DNA from: JAYYZW01 sp036339995
GTDB taxonomy: Bacteria; Pseudomonadota; Gammaproteobacteria; Ga0077536
Direction of reading: 5' to 3'
NCBI GenBank assembly: GCA_036339995.1
Contig: JAYYZW010000102.1
Span: forward strand, 1-54,172
DNA length: 54,172 nt
In this document: in pieces, positions 27,360 to 36,292 of the stretch
Numbering within the stretch: the first letter of the stretch is position 1
Layout: each line of letters opens with the position of its first letter
Notes under the pieces: generated by a model
The model's database searches: none
What the model saw: only the letters and a program-made list of their open reading frames with translations
Told to the model about the DNA's origin: nothing
Program-made: the position numbers and the translations under genes

Positions 27360-29257
27360 GAGTCGATTTTCGTGCGCTCCATAGCTTCCAGAATTCGCGC
27401 CACACATTCGTCAACGCTCAGTTCGGCGGTTGGTAGAACGATCTCCGCAGACTCGGGTGGCTCGTATGCGCTGTCGATGCCGGTAAAGTGGGGCAGCTCG
27501 CCCTTGCGCGCCTTTTTATACAGGCCCTTGGGATCACGCACCTCGGCCGTTTCGAGCGGAATGTCGGCATGGATCTCAAGGAACTCACCTTCATCGAATA
27601 AGGTTCGCGCCATATCGCGTTCAGAACGGAAGGGTGAAATGAAGGCGACGGACACGACCAGACCCGCGTCGACCATGAGTTTGGCGACCTCGGCAACCCG
27701 CCGCACGTTCTCGACACGGTCGGCATCGGTGAACCCGAGATCCTTGTTGAGTCCGTGACGGACGTTGTCACCGTCAAGGAGGTAGGTGCGAATTCCTTGG
27801 GAGTGCAGTACCTGTTCCAGCGCATTGGCGATCGTCGATTTGCCAGCACCACTCAATCCCGTGAACCACAGCGCCCTGCCGCGATGTCCATTCAGCTTGG
27901 CGCGCGCGCCTTTATCCACGGTCAACGCCTGCCGGTGGACATTCTGCGCTCTGCGCAACGCGAAGTTGATCGTGCCTGCGGCAACGGTGGCATAGCTGTA
28001 GCGATCAATCAGCACAAACGAACCCATCGCCCGACAGTCGCGGTAAGCCTCGAAGGGCACTGCCTTGTCCAGGCTCATTGTTGCGCGACCGATCTCGTTG
28101 AGTTCCAAGGCATGAGAAGGCAATTGCTCGAGCGTGTTGACGTTGTACTTGAATTTGATGTCAGAAAGCGTGGCGTTGAGCCGGGAATTGCCAAATTTCA
28201 ACCAGTAGGTGCGACCGGCAAAGCCCGGCTCCTCGTTCATCCACACGAGGGATACGTCGAACTGATCTGACACTTCACAAGGGTTGTCGGCCGCGACCAG
28301 TACGTCGCCGCGGGATATGTCCACGTCGCGATCGAGCGTAATTGTGACCGCCTGATCGACCACAGCCTGATCGAGCCGGTCCCGGTACAACACGATATCC
28401 GCTACCGTCGTGATTTCACCAGACGGCAAGACGCGGAGTTGTTGGCCTTTGGCGATCGAGCCTGATACGACGGTTCCGGAGTAACCACGGAACTCCGGAT
28501 TCCCCCGGTTCACCCACTGCACTGGAAACCGAAAGGGGTGATGTAACTGAGATTGCCGCACTTCGACCATCTCGAGAAAACCCAATAAGCATGGACCGGA
28601 GTGCCAGGGTGTCCGTTCGGAACGCTGAACGACATTGTCTCCCTGCAGCGCGGATACGGGAATCGGCGTGATCGAACGAAAGTCGAGGCGATCGGAAAAC
28701 TCCATATACGTTGCGACGATGTCGTCGAACACTTCGCGATCGAAATCCACCAGATCCATCTTATTCACGGCCAAGACGACATGCTGGATGCCGAGCAAGG
28801 ACGCGATGAACGAGTGTCGGCACGTCTGCGTGAGTACGCCCTGAGTTGCATCGAGGAGAATGACGGCGACATCGGCCGTCGACGCGCCCGTCACCATATT
28901 ACGGGTGTATTGTTCGTGGCCTGGCGTGTCGGCCACGATGAACTTGCGACGGTCCGTGTTGAAGTGCCGGTATGCTACGTCGATGGTAATACCTTGCTCG
29001 CGTTCGGTCGCCAGACCGTCTACCAGCAAGGCAAAGTCGATCTCACCGGCCTGTGTCCCGTGCCGCTTGGAATCGGCTCTCAGCGACGCCACCTGATCCT
29101 CGAAAATCATTTGTGCTTCGTACAGCATGCGGCCGATGAGCGTACTCTTGCCGTCATCGACGCTTCCACACGTAATGAAACGCAGTAGATCTAGCTGTGA
29201 CTGGTTATCGATGTAGGCGTCGACGCGTTCCTGAATGGTATTAACCGCAGCGCTCAT
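27356..29257 (-). CDS. cysNC: Bifunctional sulfate adenylyltransferase subunit 1 / adenylylsulfate kinase (CysNC)
   Basis: A 633-residue fusion. The N-terminal part is the GTPase subunit CysN, which drives ATP sulfurylase: P-loop GSVDDGKST (31-39), DTPGHEQY (110-117) and NKMDLVD (165-171), followed by translation-factor-like beta barrels. From about residue 460 begins the APS kinase CysC: GLSGAGKST (467-475), DGDNVRHGLN and FISPFRSERDMAR. With CysD it converts sulfate to APS and then PAPS. The gene starts directly at the cysD stop (shared base at 29257), and its own stop overlaps the DUF2061 start. Confidence 0.96.
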   Translation of the reverse strand: MSAAVNTIQERVDAYIDNQSQLDLLRFITCGSVDDGKSTLIGRMLYEAQMIFEDQVASLRADSKRHGTQAGEIDFALLVDGLATEREQGITIDVAYRHFNTDRRKFIVADTPGHEQYTRNMVTGASTADVAVILLDATQGVLTQTCRHSFIASLLGIQHVVLAVNKMDLVDFDREVFDDIVATYMEFSDRLDFRSITPIPVSALQGDNVVQRSERTPWHSGPCLLGFLEMVEVRQSQLHHPFRFPVQWVNRGNPEFRGYSGTVVSGSIAKGQQLRVLPSGEITTVADIVLYRDRLDQAVVDQAVTITLDRDVDISRGDVLVAADNPCEVSDQFDVSLVWMNEEPGFAGRTYWLKFGNSRLNATLSDIKFKYNVNTLEQLPSHALELNEIGRATMSLDKAVPFEAYRDCRAMGSFVLIDRYSYATVAAGTINFALRRAQNVHRQALTVDKGARAKLNGHRGRALWFTGLSGAGKSTIANALEQVLHSQGIRTYLLDGDNVRHGLNKDLGFTDADRVENVRRVAEVAKLMVDAGLVVSVAFISPFRSERDMARTLFDEGEFLEIHADIPLETAEVRDPKGLYKKARKGELPHFTGIDSAYEPPESAEIVLPTAELSVDECVARILEAMERTKIDS

Positions 29258-30780
29258 CAGAAATATCCCTCCTGCTTTTTCTTCTCCATCGAAGAGGAGG
29301 AATCCGAATCAATTGCCCTGCCCTGACGTTCACTCGTGCGACGCTGTAGGAGTTCGAGAATGATCGCGGAAAGGTCATCGGCATCTGATTCGACGGCGCC
29401 GGTCAGCGGATAACAACCCAGGGTGCGAAATCGCACGCGTTTAATCTGTACCCGCTCGTTCTTGAAGAGGCGGAGGCGGTCGTCATCGATCATGATCAAA
29501 AGCCCGTTGCGTTCAATGACGGGTCTTTCTGCCGCAAAGTAAAGTGGCACGATCGGAATTTTCTCTCGATAGGTATACTGCCATACATCCAGTTCGGTCC
29601 AGTTCGACAACGGAAACACTCGAATACTCTCGCCCTTGTTCTTGTATCCGTTATAGAGGTTCCATAGTTCAGGGCGCTGATTTTTCGGATCCCAGCGTTG
29701 GGTCGAGGTTCGAAACGAGAACACCCGTTCTTTGGCTCGACTCTTTTCTTCGTCGCGTCGCGCGCCGCCAAACGCTACATCAAAGCCATGCAGCATCAAT
29801 GCTTTCTTGAGGCCCTCTGTCTTCATGATGTCGGTGTGCAAGGCGCTGCCGTGGTCGAATGGATTGATGTTCTTCTCTACCCCTTCCGGATTGACGTAGG
29901 TGAGCAACTCCATGCCACTGTCCCGCGCGATCTGGTCGCGAAACTGATACATCGCCTGGAACTTCCAACGCGTATCAACGTGCATTAACGGGAACGGAGG
30001 CAGGCTTGGGTAAAATGCCTTGCGGGCCAAGTGCAGCATCACAGAGCTGTCCTTGCCCACCGAATAAAGCATTACGGGGTTTTCTGCCTGCGCCATGACT
30101 TCGCGAATGATGTGGATGCTATCGGCTTCGAGGCGGTCGAGATGAGAAAGGTGGTCGTCCTGCCGGCGATACCGCATCGTGGTCGGCGCGATGTGCGCCG
30201 TCCTCGAAACCTGTTGATAGGCAACGGTACCGAGGCGTGCGCGTCCCCCAGACGGCAGCTTGATGTCATGTGATCCAAGCGCCCCTGCGAGGGCGCGAAT
30301 TCGTTCCGTGATCGAACCGTGTGGCCAGATCATCAATGGTTTATCGTCCGCGAGCGCATCGAGCGCGTTCAAAAGCGATTCTGGGTCCTCGGAACTCGTG
30401 TCAATAAACACCCACCGCCGGCCGCGCCGACCGTCGTTGCAAAAAAGAAGAATGGCCCCGGTTTCGGACCGATGTTCCTGGAGGACGAGGGACAGCCACC
30501 GCCGACGTTTGGCCTCGCCCTCGAGACTCTCCACCACGCTCTTTATAGGGGCGCGGCCCAGCTCATCAGCGACCTCGTGGAGCTTTACGGGATCAGGTAA
30601 CAGTGCGGATTTTTCGATAAGCCGTTCAGTCGACCGCTGGCTTTGTTCCCGGCCGCCCCGCGTGAGCAAGTTATGGACAGCCGCGGTATCCCAATGGGTC
30701 CACTCACCGGCGTCGGTGAAGCGGTTTGCTAGGACCTCAAGCGGAAGTGTTAACACATTTTGCACCCCAAGATTGCTCAT
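29257..30780 (-). CDS. cysD: Sulfate adenylyltransferase subunit 2 (CysD) with a novel N-terminal extension
   Basis: Residues from about 208 to 507 are a normal CysD: LSHLDRLEADSIHIIREV, the PP-loop LYSVGKDSSVMLHLARKAF (about 238-256), MHVDTRWKF, FGGARRDEEKSRAKER and RFRTLGCYPLTGAVES. CysD alone is about 300 residues; here about 205 residues precede it in the same frame without a stop. The extension has a helical region (LHEVADELGRAPIKSVVESL, residues 67-86), then AILLFCNDGRRGRRWVFIDT and PLMIWPHGSITER. I do not recognise it. An internal ATG at 30177 (M202) would give a standard CysD but lacks a ribosome-binding site. A strong promoter directly before 30780 supports the long form. Confidence 0.88.
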   Translation of the reverse strand: MSNLGVQNVLTLPLEVLANRFTDAGEWTHWDTAAVHNLLTRGGREQSQRSTERLIEKSALLPDPVKLHEVADELGRAPIKSVVESLEGEAKRRRWLSLVLQEHRSETGAILLFCNDGRRGRRWVFIDTSSEDPESLLNALDALADDKPLMIWPHGSITERIRALAGALGSHDIKLPSGGRARLGTVAYQQVSRTAHIAPTTMRYRRQDDHLSHLDRLEADSIHIIREVMAQAENPVMLYSVGKDSSVMLHLARKAFYPSLPPFPLMHVDTRWKFQAMYQFRDQIARDSGMELLTYVNPEGVEKNINPFDHGSALHTDIMKTEGLKKALMLHGFDVAFGGARRDEEKSRAKERVFSFRTSTQRWDPKNQRPELWNLYNGYKNKGESIRVFPLSNWTELDVWQYTYREKIPIVPLYFAAERPVIERNGLLIMIDDDRLRLFKNERVQIKRVRFRTLGCYPLTGAVESDADDLSAIILELLQRRTSERQGRAIDSDSSSSMEKKKQEGYF

Positions 30781-30786
30781 CTGTTA

Positions 30787-30880
30787 TGTCGCAATAATAC
30801 GTTTGTTCATAAAAAAGTCAAAATAAAACGGTAAATTGTTAAAATACGTTTTATTTTAAATAATTCTCCATATTGCGACA
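30787..30880. repeat. Nested inverted repeats in the cys promoter
   Basis: An outer pair TGTCGCAATA (30787-30796) and TATTGCGACA (30871-30880) encloses an inner pair AAAATAAAACG (30820-30830) and CGTTTTATTTT (30847-30857). Both are perfect. The outer downstream copy covers the -10 box and transcription start, and the inner copy touches the -35 box. The arrangement suits a repressor that loops or spreads over the promoter, or a decayed insertion. Confidence 0.75.
30794..30821 (-). promoter_or_regulatory. Sigma-70-type promoter of cysD-cysNC
   Basis: On the minus strand TTGACT (30821-30816) and TATTAT (30799-30794) are separated by 16 bases in very AT-rich DNA. Transcription would begin near 30787, only about seven bases before the ATG at 30780, and no ribosome-binding site fits between them. 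This implies a leaderless or nearly leaderless mRNA unless a downstream start is used. Confidence 0.7.
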
Positions 30881-31023
30881 AAGCAAATATGATCAAATGG
30901 CCTTGATCGCCGGTCTAGATGGAGAAACGTGGCGAAACGGTTTGAACGCCTAAAGTTGAAAACGAATACCACCCGTCCGGAGCGCACATGGGTCCTCCGC
31001 GTGGTGGCGTCGCCGCAAAAACC

Positions 31024-31102
31024 TGTCCGTCGTCAGAATAGTTGAGACAGTATGCGTTCGTGGTTAATGGAGCATCTGACTCTATTATTCTGACGACGGA
31101 CA
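31024..31102. repeat. 79-base palindrome with 17-bp perfect arms
   Basis: TGTCCGTCGTCAGAATA (31024-31040) and its exact inverse (31086-31102) enclose 45 bases. The next 15 bases inward also match imperfectly, so each arm is about 32 bases. It lies between the start of the cys operon and the end of the 2-oxoacid oxidoreductase operon. It could be a MITE-like element or a strong transcriptional stop for the operon that reads into it. No other copy is seen in the window. Confidence 0.85.
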
Positions 31103-31248
31103 AAACTAACTCTAAAACTGGACTAAAGAATGCGGGCAGGTCAGGACTCAGCCGGCCGATGCCCGCCGTTTTCACTACCCTCTTGCGGCCGGCGTCGAGA
31201 GGCAGGACAAAACGCACATGCGGATAATATTGAGATAGGGGTTTAGCG

Positions 31249-32304
31249 TCAGCGCAAGCTGTCATTGATGTCATTAAGCGTCGCGACACCGGGGCACAGT
31301 TCGCGCTCAGTCAGCGAATTGAGTGGCGCCTTGACCGTGCCTAGGTGAGTGTGCAGGTCTTCGGGTTCGCGTTCGACGTACAGGAGTCCCGTGACGATTT
31401 CACCGTGCTCTGCGCGGTGCTGCAGGTAGGTCATCGCGGCGGTGCGATCCTGCGGATCGTAATCGTCGGCGATTTTCCTGAATTTCAAAACGCTGCCGTC
31501 GTGCTGCAAGACTTCCTCGAGCGCCCCGGCTTGGTATTCGGCCGTGATCGCTTCCCGTTTTGGTATGAAATCGAGACGATTGACGACCTCGTTATGTGCG
31601 CGGACGTAGTCGTAGCTCTTGGTCGATCCGGGGTGATTGTTGAATGCAACACAGGGACTGATGATGTCCAGAAAAGCGGCGCCTTCGTGTTCAATCGCGG
31701 CCTTGATCAAGGGCACGAGTTGCTCTTTGTCGCCGGAAAAACTGCGTGCGACGAACGTCGCGCCGACCTGCAGCGCGAGACCGATGAGGTCGACGGAGCT
31801 ATCGCGGTTAACCACCCCGCGCTTGGATTTCGAACCGGTATCCGCGGTCGCGGAAAACTGACCCTTGGTCAATCCGTAGACGCCATTGTTCTCGACGATG
31901 TAGACCATGTTGACGCCGCGCCTCAAGGAGTGCACGAACTGGCCGAGCCCAATCGATGCCGAATCGCCGTCGCCCGATACGCCGAGGTAGATGAGGTCGC
32001 GGTTGGCGAGATTGGCGCCGGTGAGCACCGAGGGCATGCGGCCGTGGACAGCGTTTAGGCCATGGGAGCTGCCGAGAAAATAGGTCGGGGTTTTGGATGA
32101 ACATCCGATTCCGGACAGCTTGGCCACGCGGTGCGGCTCGATCGCGAGATCGAAGAATGCCTGGACGATCGCGGCGCTGATCGAATCGTGTCCGCAACCG
32201 GCGCAAAGCGTCGATATCATCCCTTCATAATAGCGACGGGTATAGCCGAGTTGGTTGACCGGCAGCTTGGGATGATGAAGTTCGGGCTTGGTGATGTAGG
32301 TCAT
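31249..32304 (-). CDS. korB: 2-oxoacid:ferredoxin oxidoreductase, beta (TPP-binding) subunit
   Basis: A 351-residue beta subunit that binds thiamine diphosphate. It shows STLCAGCGHDSISAAIVQAF near the N-terminus, KLSGIGCSSKTPTYFLG, the magnesium/TPP motif GVSGDGDSASIGLGQFVHSL and ENNGVYGLTKGQFS. The enzyme oxidatively decarboxylates a 2-oxo acid (2-oxoglutarate or pyruvate) with CoA, reducing ferredoxin. It is the last of three minus-strand genes. A REP pair sits between it and the alpha gene. Substrate choice between 2-oxoglutarate and others is not certain; kor is used as the commonest name. Confidence 0.9.
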   Translation of the reverse strand: MTYITKPELHHPKLPVNQLGYTRRYYEGMISTLCAGCGHDSISAAIVQAFFDLAIEPHRVAKLSGIGCSSKTPTYFLGSSHGLNAVHGRMPSVLTGANLANRDLIYLGVSGDGDSASIGLGQFVHSLRRGVNMVYIVENNGVYGLTKGQFSATADTGSKSKRGVVNRDSSVDLIGLALQVGATFVARSFSGDKEQLVPLIKAAIEHEGAAFLDIISPCVAFNNHPGSTKSYDYVRAHNEVVNRLDFIPKREAITAEYQAGALEEVLQHDGSVLKFRKIADDYDPQDRTAAMTYLQHRAEHGEIVTGLLYVEREPEDLHTHLGTVKAPLNSLTERELCPGVATLNDINDSLR

Positions 32305-32360
32305 GTCGAGTCCATATGACGCGCGGATCGCGCTTCAGTCAGGTTTTCATCGGTATCAAT

Positions 32361-32422
32361 ATCGCCCGCAAACGGCCTCCTACATCGAAGAAGCTTCCGT
32401 AGGAGCCTGCTTGCGGGCGAAT
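32361..32422. repeat. REP pair 3, inside the kor operon
   Basis: Units at 32361-32383 (ATCGCCCGCAAACGG then CCTCCTAC) and 32399-32422 (GTAGGAG then CCTGCTTGCGGGCGAAT) face each other. Both are slightly degenerate, each with changes in one stem arm. The pair fills most of the 155-base gap between korA and korB. Confidence 0.88.
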
Positions 32423-32459
32423 GATAATCGTCAAAGCATACGTGAACACGAATACCGAT

Positions 32460-34301
32460 CTAATTCGTCGCAGCGCCACGGGCTAGATTCCCGACACTTG
32501 ATACGAGTTGCTGGGCGATCTCCATCGCGATGAAACGTGCCGTAATCGGCGTGCCGTCGTAATGCAGTATCGAGATCAATTTCTGTGAATCGACGCTGCA
32601 TTCATTGACCAAAAGACTCCGCATCTGTGCATCGCGGTTTTGTTCGACGACGAATATCTGGTCGTGGGCGGCAATGAAATCGGCCACTTCGTCAACAAAC
32701 GGAAAAGCGCGTATGCGCATGGAATTGACGTTAATGCCCCCCGATCTCAGGGCCTCGAAGGCTTCCGCGATCGCCGGGGACGTCGAGCCGTAATAAATCA
32801 CACCGAATTTCGCCTGGGGTTCATTCCACAAGCTGACCGGCTCTGGCACGAGTTCCTTCGAGGTTTCGAATTTGCGCAGCAAACGCTGCATATTCTCGAT
32901 GTAATCCGGTCCTGCTTCACTGTACTTGGCATAGCTGTCCTTGGTCGTTCCGCGGGTGAGATACGCGCCTTCGGTGGGGTGTGTGCCGGGGTAGGTGCGG
33001 TAAGGGATCCCGTCGTTTTCGACGTCGAGATAACGGGCGAATTCCTCGCCGCGCTCGAACATCTCGTGGGTCATCACCTTACCTCGGTCGAGGTGCCGGC
33101 TGTCGTCCCATTCGAGCGGGTCGGTGAGGCGTTCGTTCATGCCGATGTCGAGATCGAGCATGACGAAAACCGGTGTCTGCAATCGGTCGGCGAGATCGAA
33201 CGCGGCCGCGCTCATCTCGAAAGCTTCCTTGGGATCTTCTGGAAACAAAAGGACGTGCTTGGTGTCGCCGTGCGAGGCATAAGCACACAATAAGATGTCC
33301 GATTGCTGTGTCCGCGTCGGCATGCCCGTCGATGGTCCGCCGCGCTGGACGTCGAAAATGACCGCGGGGATCTCGGCGAAATACGCAAAGCCGATGAATT
33401 CCTGCATGAGAGAGATCCCGGGGCCCGAAGTTGCGGTGAACGCGCGTGCGCCGTTCCAGCCGGCGCCGATGACCATGCCGATGGCCGCCAGCTCGTCTTC
33501 CGCCTGCAGAATTGCATAGCGCGCCGCCCCCGAGTCCGGATCATGCCGATAGCGTTTGCAATGAAGCTCGAAGGCCTCGGCCAGCGACGAGGATGGCGTG
33601 ATCGGATACCAGGCGGCGACCGTCGCGCCCCCGTAGACCGCGCCGAGCGCAGCGGCGCTGTTGCCTTCAATAAAAATTCGGTCGCCCACCGTGTCGCAGG
33701 GTTGTACGCGCAGGTCGAGCGGGCATTCTAATCTGGAAATCGCATAATCCCGCCCCGTCTGCAGGGCGCGAATATTGGATTCCATTAAGGCTTCCTTGCC
33801 CTTGAACTGCTCGCCGACGAGGTTTTGCATTATCTCGATATCGATGTCGAGCAGGGCGGCGAGGGCGCCGACATAGATGATGTTCTTGAACAGCTGTCGT
33901 TGCCGCGCATCGGTGTAATGCTGGTTGCAAATTTCCATGACCGGCATGCTGATGACTTGAATGTCATCGCGGAACTTTGACGGCGGCAGCGGTTTTGTTG
34001 AATCGTAGAACAAGTATCCGCCCGGCTCGATCTCGGCGAGGTCCTGGTCCCAGGTCTGGGGGTTCATCGCGACCATGAAGTCGATGCCGCCGCGGCGCCC
34101 CAGCCAACCGTCGGCGGAAACGCGGACTTCGTACCAGGTCGGCAGCCCCTGGATGTTCGACGGAAAGATGTTGCGCGGGCTGACGGGGATCCCCATCTTC
34201 AAAATCGATTTCGCGAATAGAGCGTTGGCGGAGGCCGATCCTGAGCCGTTGACGTTGGCGAACTTGACAACGAAGTCGTTGATCGCCGCGATGGGTTTCA
34301 T
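32460..34301 (-). CDS. korA: 2-oxoacid:ferredoxin oxidoreductase, fused gamma-alpha subunit
   Basis: A 613-residue protein with two parts. Residues 1 to about 200 are the gamma domain (VVKFANVNGSGSASANALFAKSILKMG; GGIDFMVAMNPQTW). The rest is the alpha subunit: GDRIFIEGNSAAALGAVYGG, AAWYPITPSSSLAEAFE, TATSGPGISLMQEFIGFAYF and VFDVQRGGPSTGMPTRTQQSD, then a C-terminal transketolase-like domain ending in FVVEQNRDAQMRSLL. This fused form is usual for the KorAB type. It lies 15 bases after the FAD/4Fe-4S gene and shares its operon. Confidence 0.93.
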   Translation of the reverse strand: MKPIAAINDFVVKFANVNGSGSASANALFAKSILKMGIPVSPRNIFPSNIQGLPTWYEVRVSADGWLGRRGGIDFMVAMNPQTWDQDLAEIEPGGYLFYDSTKPLPPSKFRDDIQVISMPVMEICNQHYTDARQRQLFKNIIYVGALAALLDIDIEIMQNLVGEQFKGKEALMESNIRALQTGRDYAISRLECPLDLRVQPCDTVGDRIFIEGNSAAALGAVYGGATVAAWYPITPSSSLAEAFELHCKRYRHDPDSGAARYAILQAEDELAAIGMVIGAGWNGARAFTATSGPGISLMQEFIGFAYFAEIPAVIFDVQRGGPSTGMPTRTQQSDILLCAYASHGDTKHVLLFPEDPKEAFEMSAAAFDLADRLQTPVFVMLDLDIGMNERLTDPLEWDDSRHLDRGKVMTHEMFERGEEFARYLDVENDGIPYRTYPGTHPTEGAYLTRGTTKDSYAKYSEAGPDYIENMQRLLRKFETSKELVPEPVSLWNEPQAKFGVIYYGSTSPAIAEAFEALRSGGINVNSMRIRAFPFVDEVADFIAAHDQIFVVEQNRDAQMRSLLVNECSVDSQKLISILHYDGTPITARFIAMEIAQQLVSSVGNLARGAATN

Positions 34302-34316
34302 CGGATGAAATATTCC

Positions 34317-36125
34317 TCAGGCGGCACGCGAATTGGCTTCACGATACCGACAGGCTGGGCCGACCTGCTGCGGCTCCAAGAGGAACTTTTGCATGTCCCA
34401 TGCGCCGGTCGGACAGCGTTCCGCGCACAAGCCGCAATGCAGGCACATGTTTTCGTCCTTGACCATGATGCGGCTGGTCGCAAGCTGTCCGGAGACGTAT
34501 AAATCTTGGGAGGCATCATCGGCCGGCACGCGAAGGCGTGTGCGTAAATCCACCTCGTCATCGTTAAAAGTGAAGTTGATGCAATCGGTCGGGCAAATGT
34601 CGACGCAGGCGTCGCATTCGATGCAGAGCTTGTCGGTGAACACGGTCTGCACGTCGCAATTGAGACAGCGCTCGGCTTCGGCGAGCGCGAGTTTTTGATC
34701 GTAACCAAGTTCGACTTCGACTTTGATATTCTTCAACGCTTGCTTGAGATCCCTGAGCGGGACGTTGTAGCGAATGTCATTGGAGATATCGTTATCGTAA
34801 CTCCACTCGTGGATGCCCATTTTTTGAGAAATGAGATTCACATTGGGGGGCGGGCGCACGTTGATGTCGTCCCCATTGAGGTACTTGTCGATCGAAATCG
34901 CCGCGTCGTGGCCGTGCGCGACCGCCCAGATGATGTTTTCGGGTCCGATTGCGGCGTCGCCGCCGAAAAATACATTGGGGATCGTCGATTGCAGCGTCGT
35001 CTCGTTCAGCACCGGCCGGTCCCACTGGTCGAATTCGATCCCGATATCGCGCTCGATCCAGGGCACGGCGTTGTCCTGACCGATGGCGATCAGCACGTCG
35101 TCACAGGCAAAGTCCCGATCGGGTTCGCCGGTTGAAATCAGGGCACGGCGGCCGTTTTCATCATATTCCGCGCGTACCGGTTCGAAGCGCATGCCGGTCA
35201 GCCGGCCCTTTTTGTGGAGGAACTCCTTCGGTACTAGAAAATTGAGGATCGGGATCTCCTCGTGCATGGCGTCCTCTTTTTCCCACGGCGAGGCTTTCAT
35301 CTGGTCGAATCCGGAGCGGACGATGACGGTGACTTCCTCGCCGCCCAGGCGTTTGGAAGAACGGCAGCAATCCATCGCGGTGTTGCCGCCACCAAGAATG
35401 ATCACGCGCTTGCCAATCGATGAGATGTGCTCAAATGAAACCGAGGACAGCCAGTCGACGCCGATGTAAATGTGTTTCCCCGCCTCTTCGCGACCCGGGA
35501 TTATCAGGTCGCGGCCGCGCGGCGCGCCGGTACCGACGAAAATGGCGTCGTAATTCTGTGCCAGTAAATCTTTCATCGAATCGATCCAGACTTCGCCACG
35601 AAATTCCACGCCTAAGTCGAGGATGTAAGCGACTTCCTCGTCGATGATTTCCTCAGGCAGCCGGAACTTGGGGATCTGACTTCGGATCATACCGCCGGCG
35701 CGATCCTCTCCATCGAAGATCACGACCTCGTATCCGAGCGGCGCGAGGTCGCGCGCCAGGGTCAGTGAAGCCGGCCCGGCGCCGATGCATGCGATGCGCC
35801 GGCCGTTTTTCTGCTTGGCGGGCTGCGGCAGGCGATGGGTAATATCGCCCTTGTAATCGGCTGCTACGCGCTTTAGACGACAGATGGCGACCGGGGCCTT
35901 TTCCACCCGGCCGCGGCGGCAGGCCGGTTCACAAGGCCGGTCGCAGGTGCGCCCCAGAATGCCTGGGAAGACGTTCGACTCCCAATTGAGCATATAAGCG
36001 TCGGCGTAGCGACCGTCAGCGACCATGCGGATGTATTCCGGAACTGGTGTATGGGCCGGGCAGGCCCACTGACAATCGACGACTTTGTGAAAGTAATCGG
36101 GATTACCGATATCGGTGGGCTCCAA
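34317..36125 (-). CDS. FAD-dependent oxidoreductase with 4Fe-4S clusters (GltD-like), partner of KorAB
   Basis: A 602-residue protein resembling the small subunit of glutamate synthase and NfnB. The N-terminal cysteines (CQWACPAHTPVPEYI; RTCDRPCEPACRRG) bind one or two clusters. The FAD site is RIACIGAGPASLTLARDLAPLGY, and the NAD(P) site is KRVIILGGGNTAMDCC. The C-terminus carries two 4Fe-4S ferredoxin motifs, CIECDACVDICPTDC and CLHCGLCAERCPTG. It heads the operon and most likely carries electrons between NAD(P)H and ferredoxin for the 2-oxoacid oxidoreductase. The ATG at 36125 is in a 167-base divergent gap with the zincin gene. Confidence 0.88.
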   Translation of the reverse strand: MEPTDIGNPDYFHKVVDCQWACPAHTPVPEYIRMVADGRYADAYMLNWESNVFPGILGRTCDRPCEPACRRGRVEKAPVAICRLKRVAADYKGDITHRLPQPAKQKNGRRIACIGAGPASLTLARDLAPLGYEVVIFDGEDRAGGMIRSQIPKFRLPEEIIDEEVAYILDLGVEFRGEVWIDSMKDLLAQNYDAIFVGTGAPRGRDLIIPGREEAGKHIYIGVDWLSSVSFEHISSIGKRVIILGGGNTAMDCCRSSKRLGGEEVTVIVRSGFDQMKASPWEKEDAMHEEIPILNFLVPKEFLHKKGRLTGMRFEPVRAEYDENGRRALISTGEPDRDFACDDVLIAIGQDNAVPWIERDIGIEFDQWDRPVLNETTLQSTIPNVFFGGDAAIGPENIIWAVAHGHDAAISIDKYLNGDDINVRPPPNVNLISQKMGIHEWSYDNDISNDIRYNVPLRDLKQALKNIKVEVELGYDQKLALAEAERCLNCDVQTVFTDKLCIECDACVDICPTDCINFTFNDDEVDLRTRLRVPADDASQDLYVSGQLATSRIMVKDENMCLHCGLCAERCPTGAWDMQKFLLEPQQVGPACRYREANSRAA

Positions 36126-36292
36126 GCGCCACTCCTTCGCTGGGGATGGTCAACGCCTTCTCCCGCGTGTCGAGATTGAAATCGACACGTAATTCTACGA
36201 CGGTCTACCGATAAACACCACGGGCGGCCTCACAGATCTAGCGTTCGCTAATTTCGATTCTTGAATTCGTATTGCGTTCAATCTTTGCGAAA

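Noticed and set aside
29257..30780. CysD/CysNC as part of a DNA phosphorothioation (Dnd-like) defence system
   Set aside because: The PP-loop protein is a true CysD next to CysNC, and no dnd or ssp partners are present.
30915..31289. Open frame of 124 codons on the minus strand between the cys and kor operons
   Set aside because: It runs through the 79-base palindrome and overlaps the korB end, with no recognisable protein sequence.
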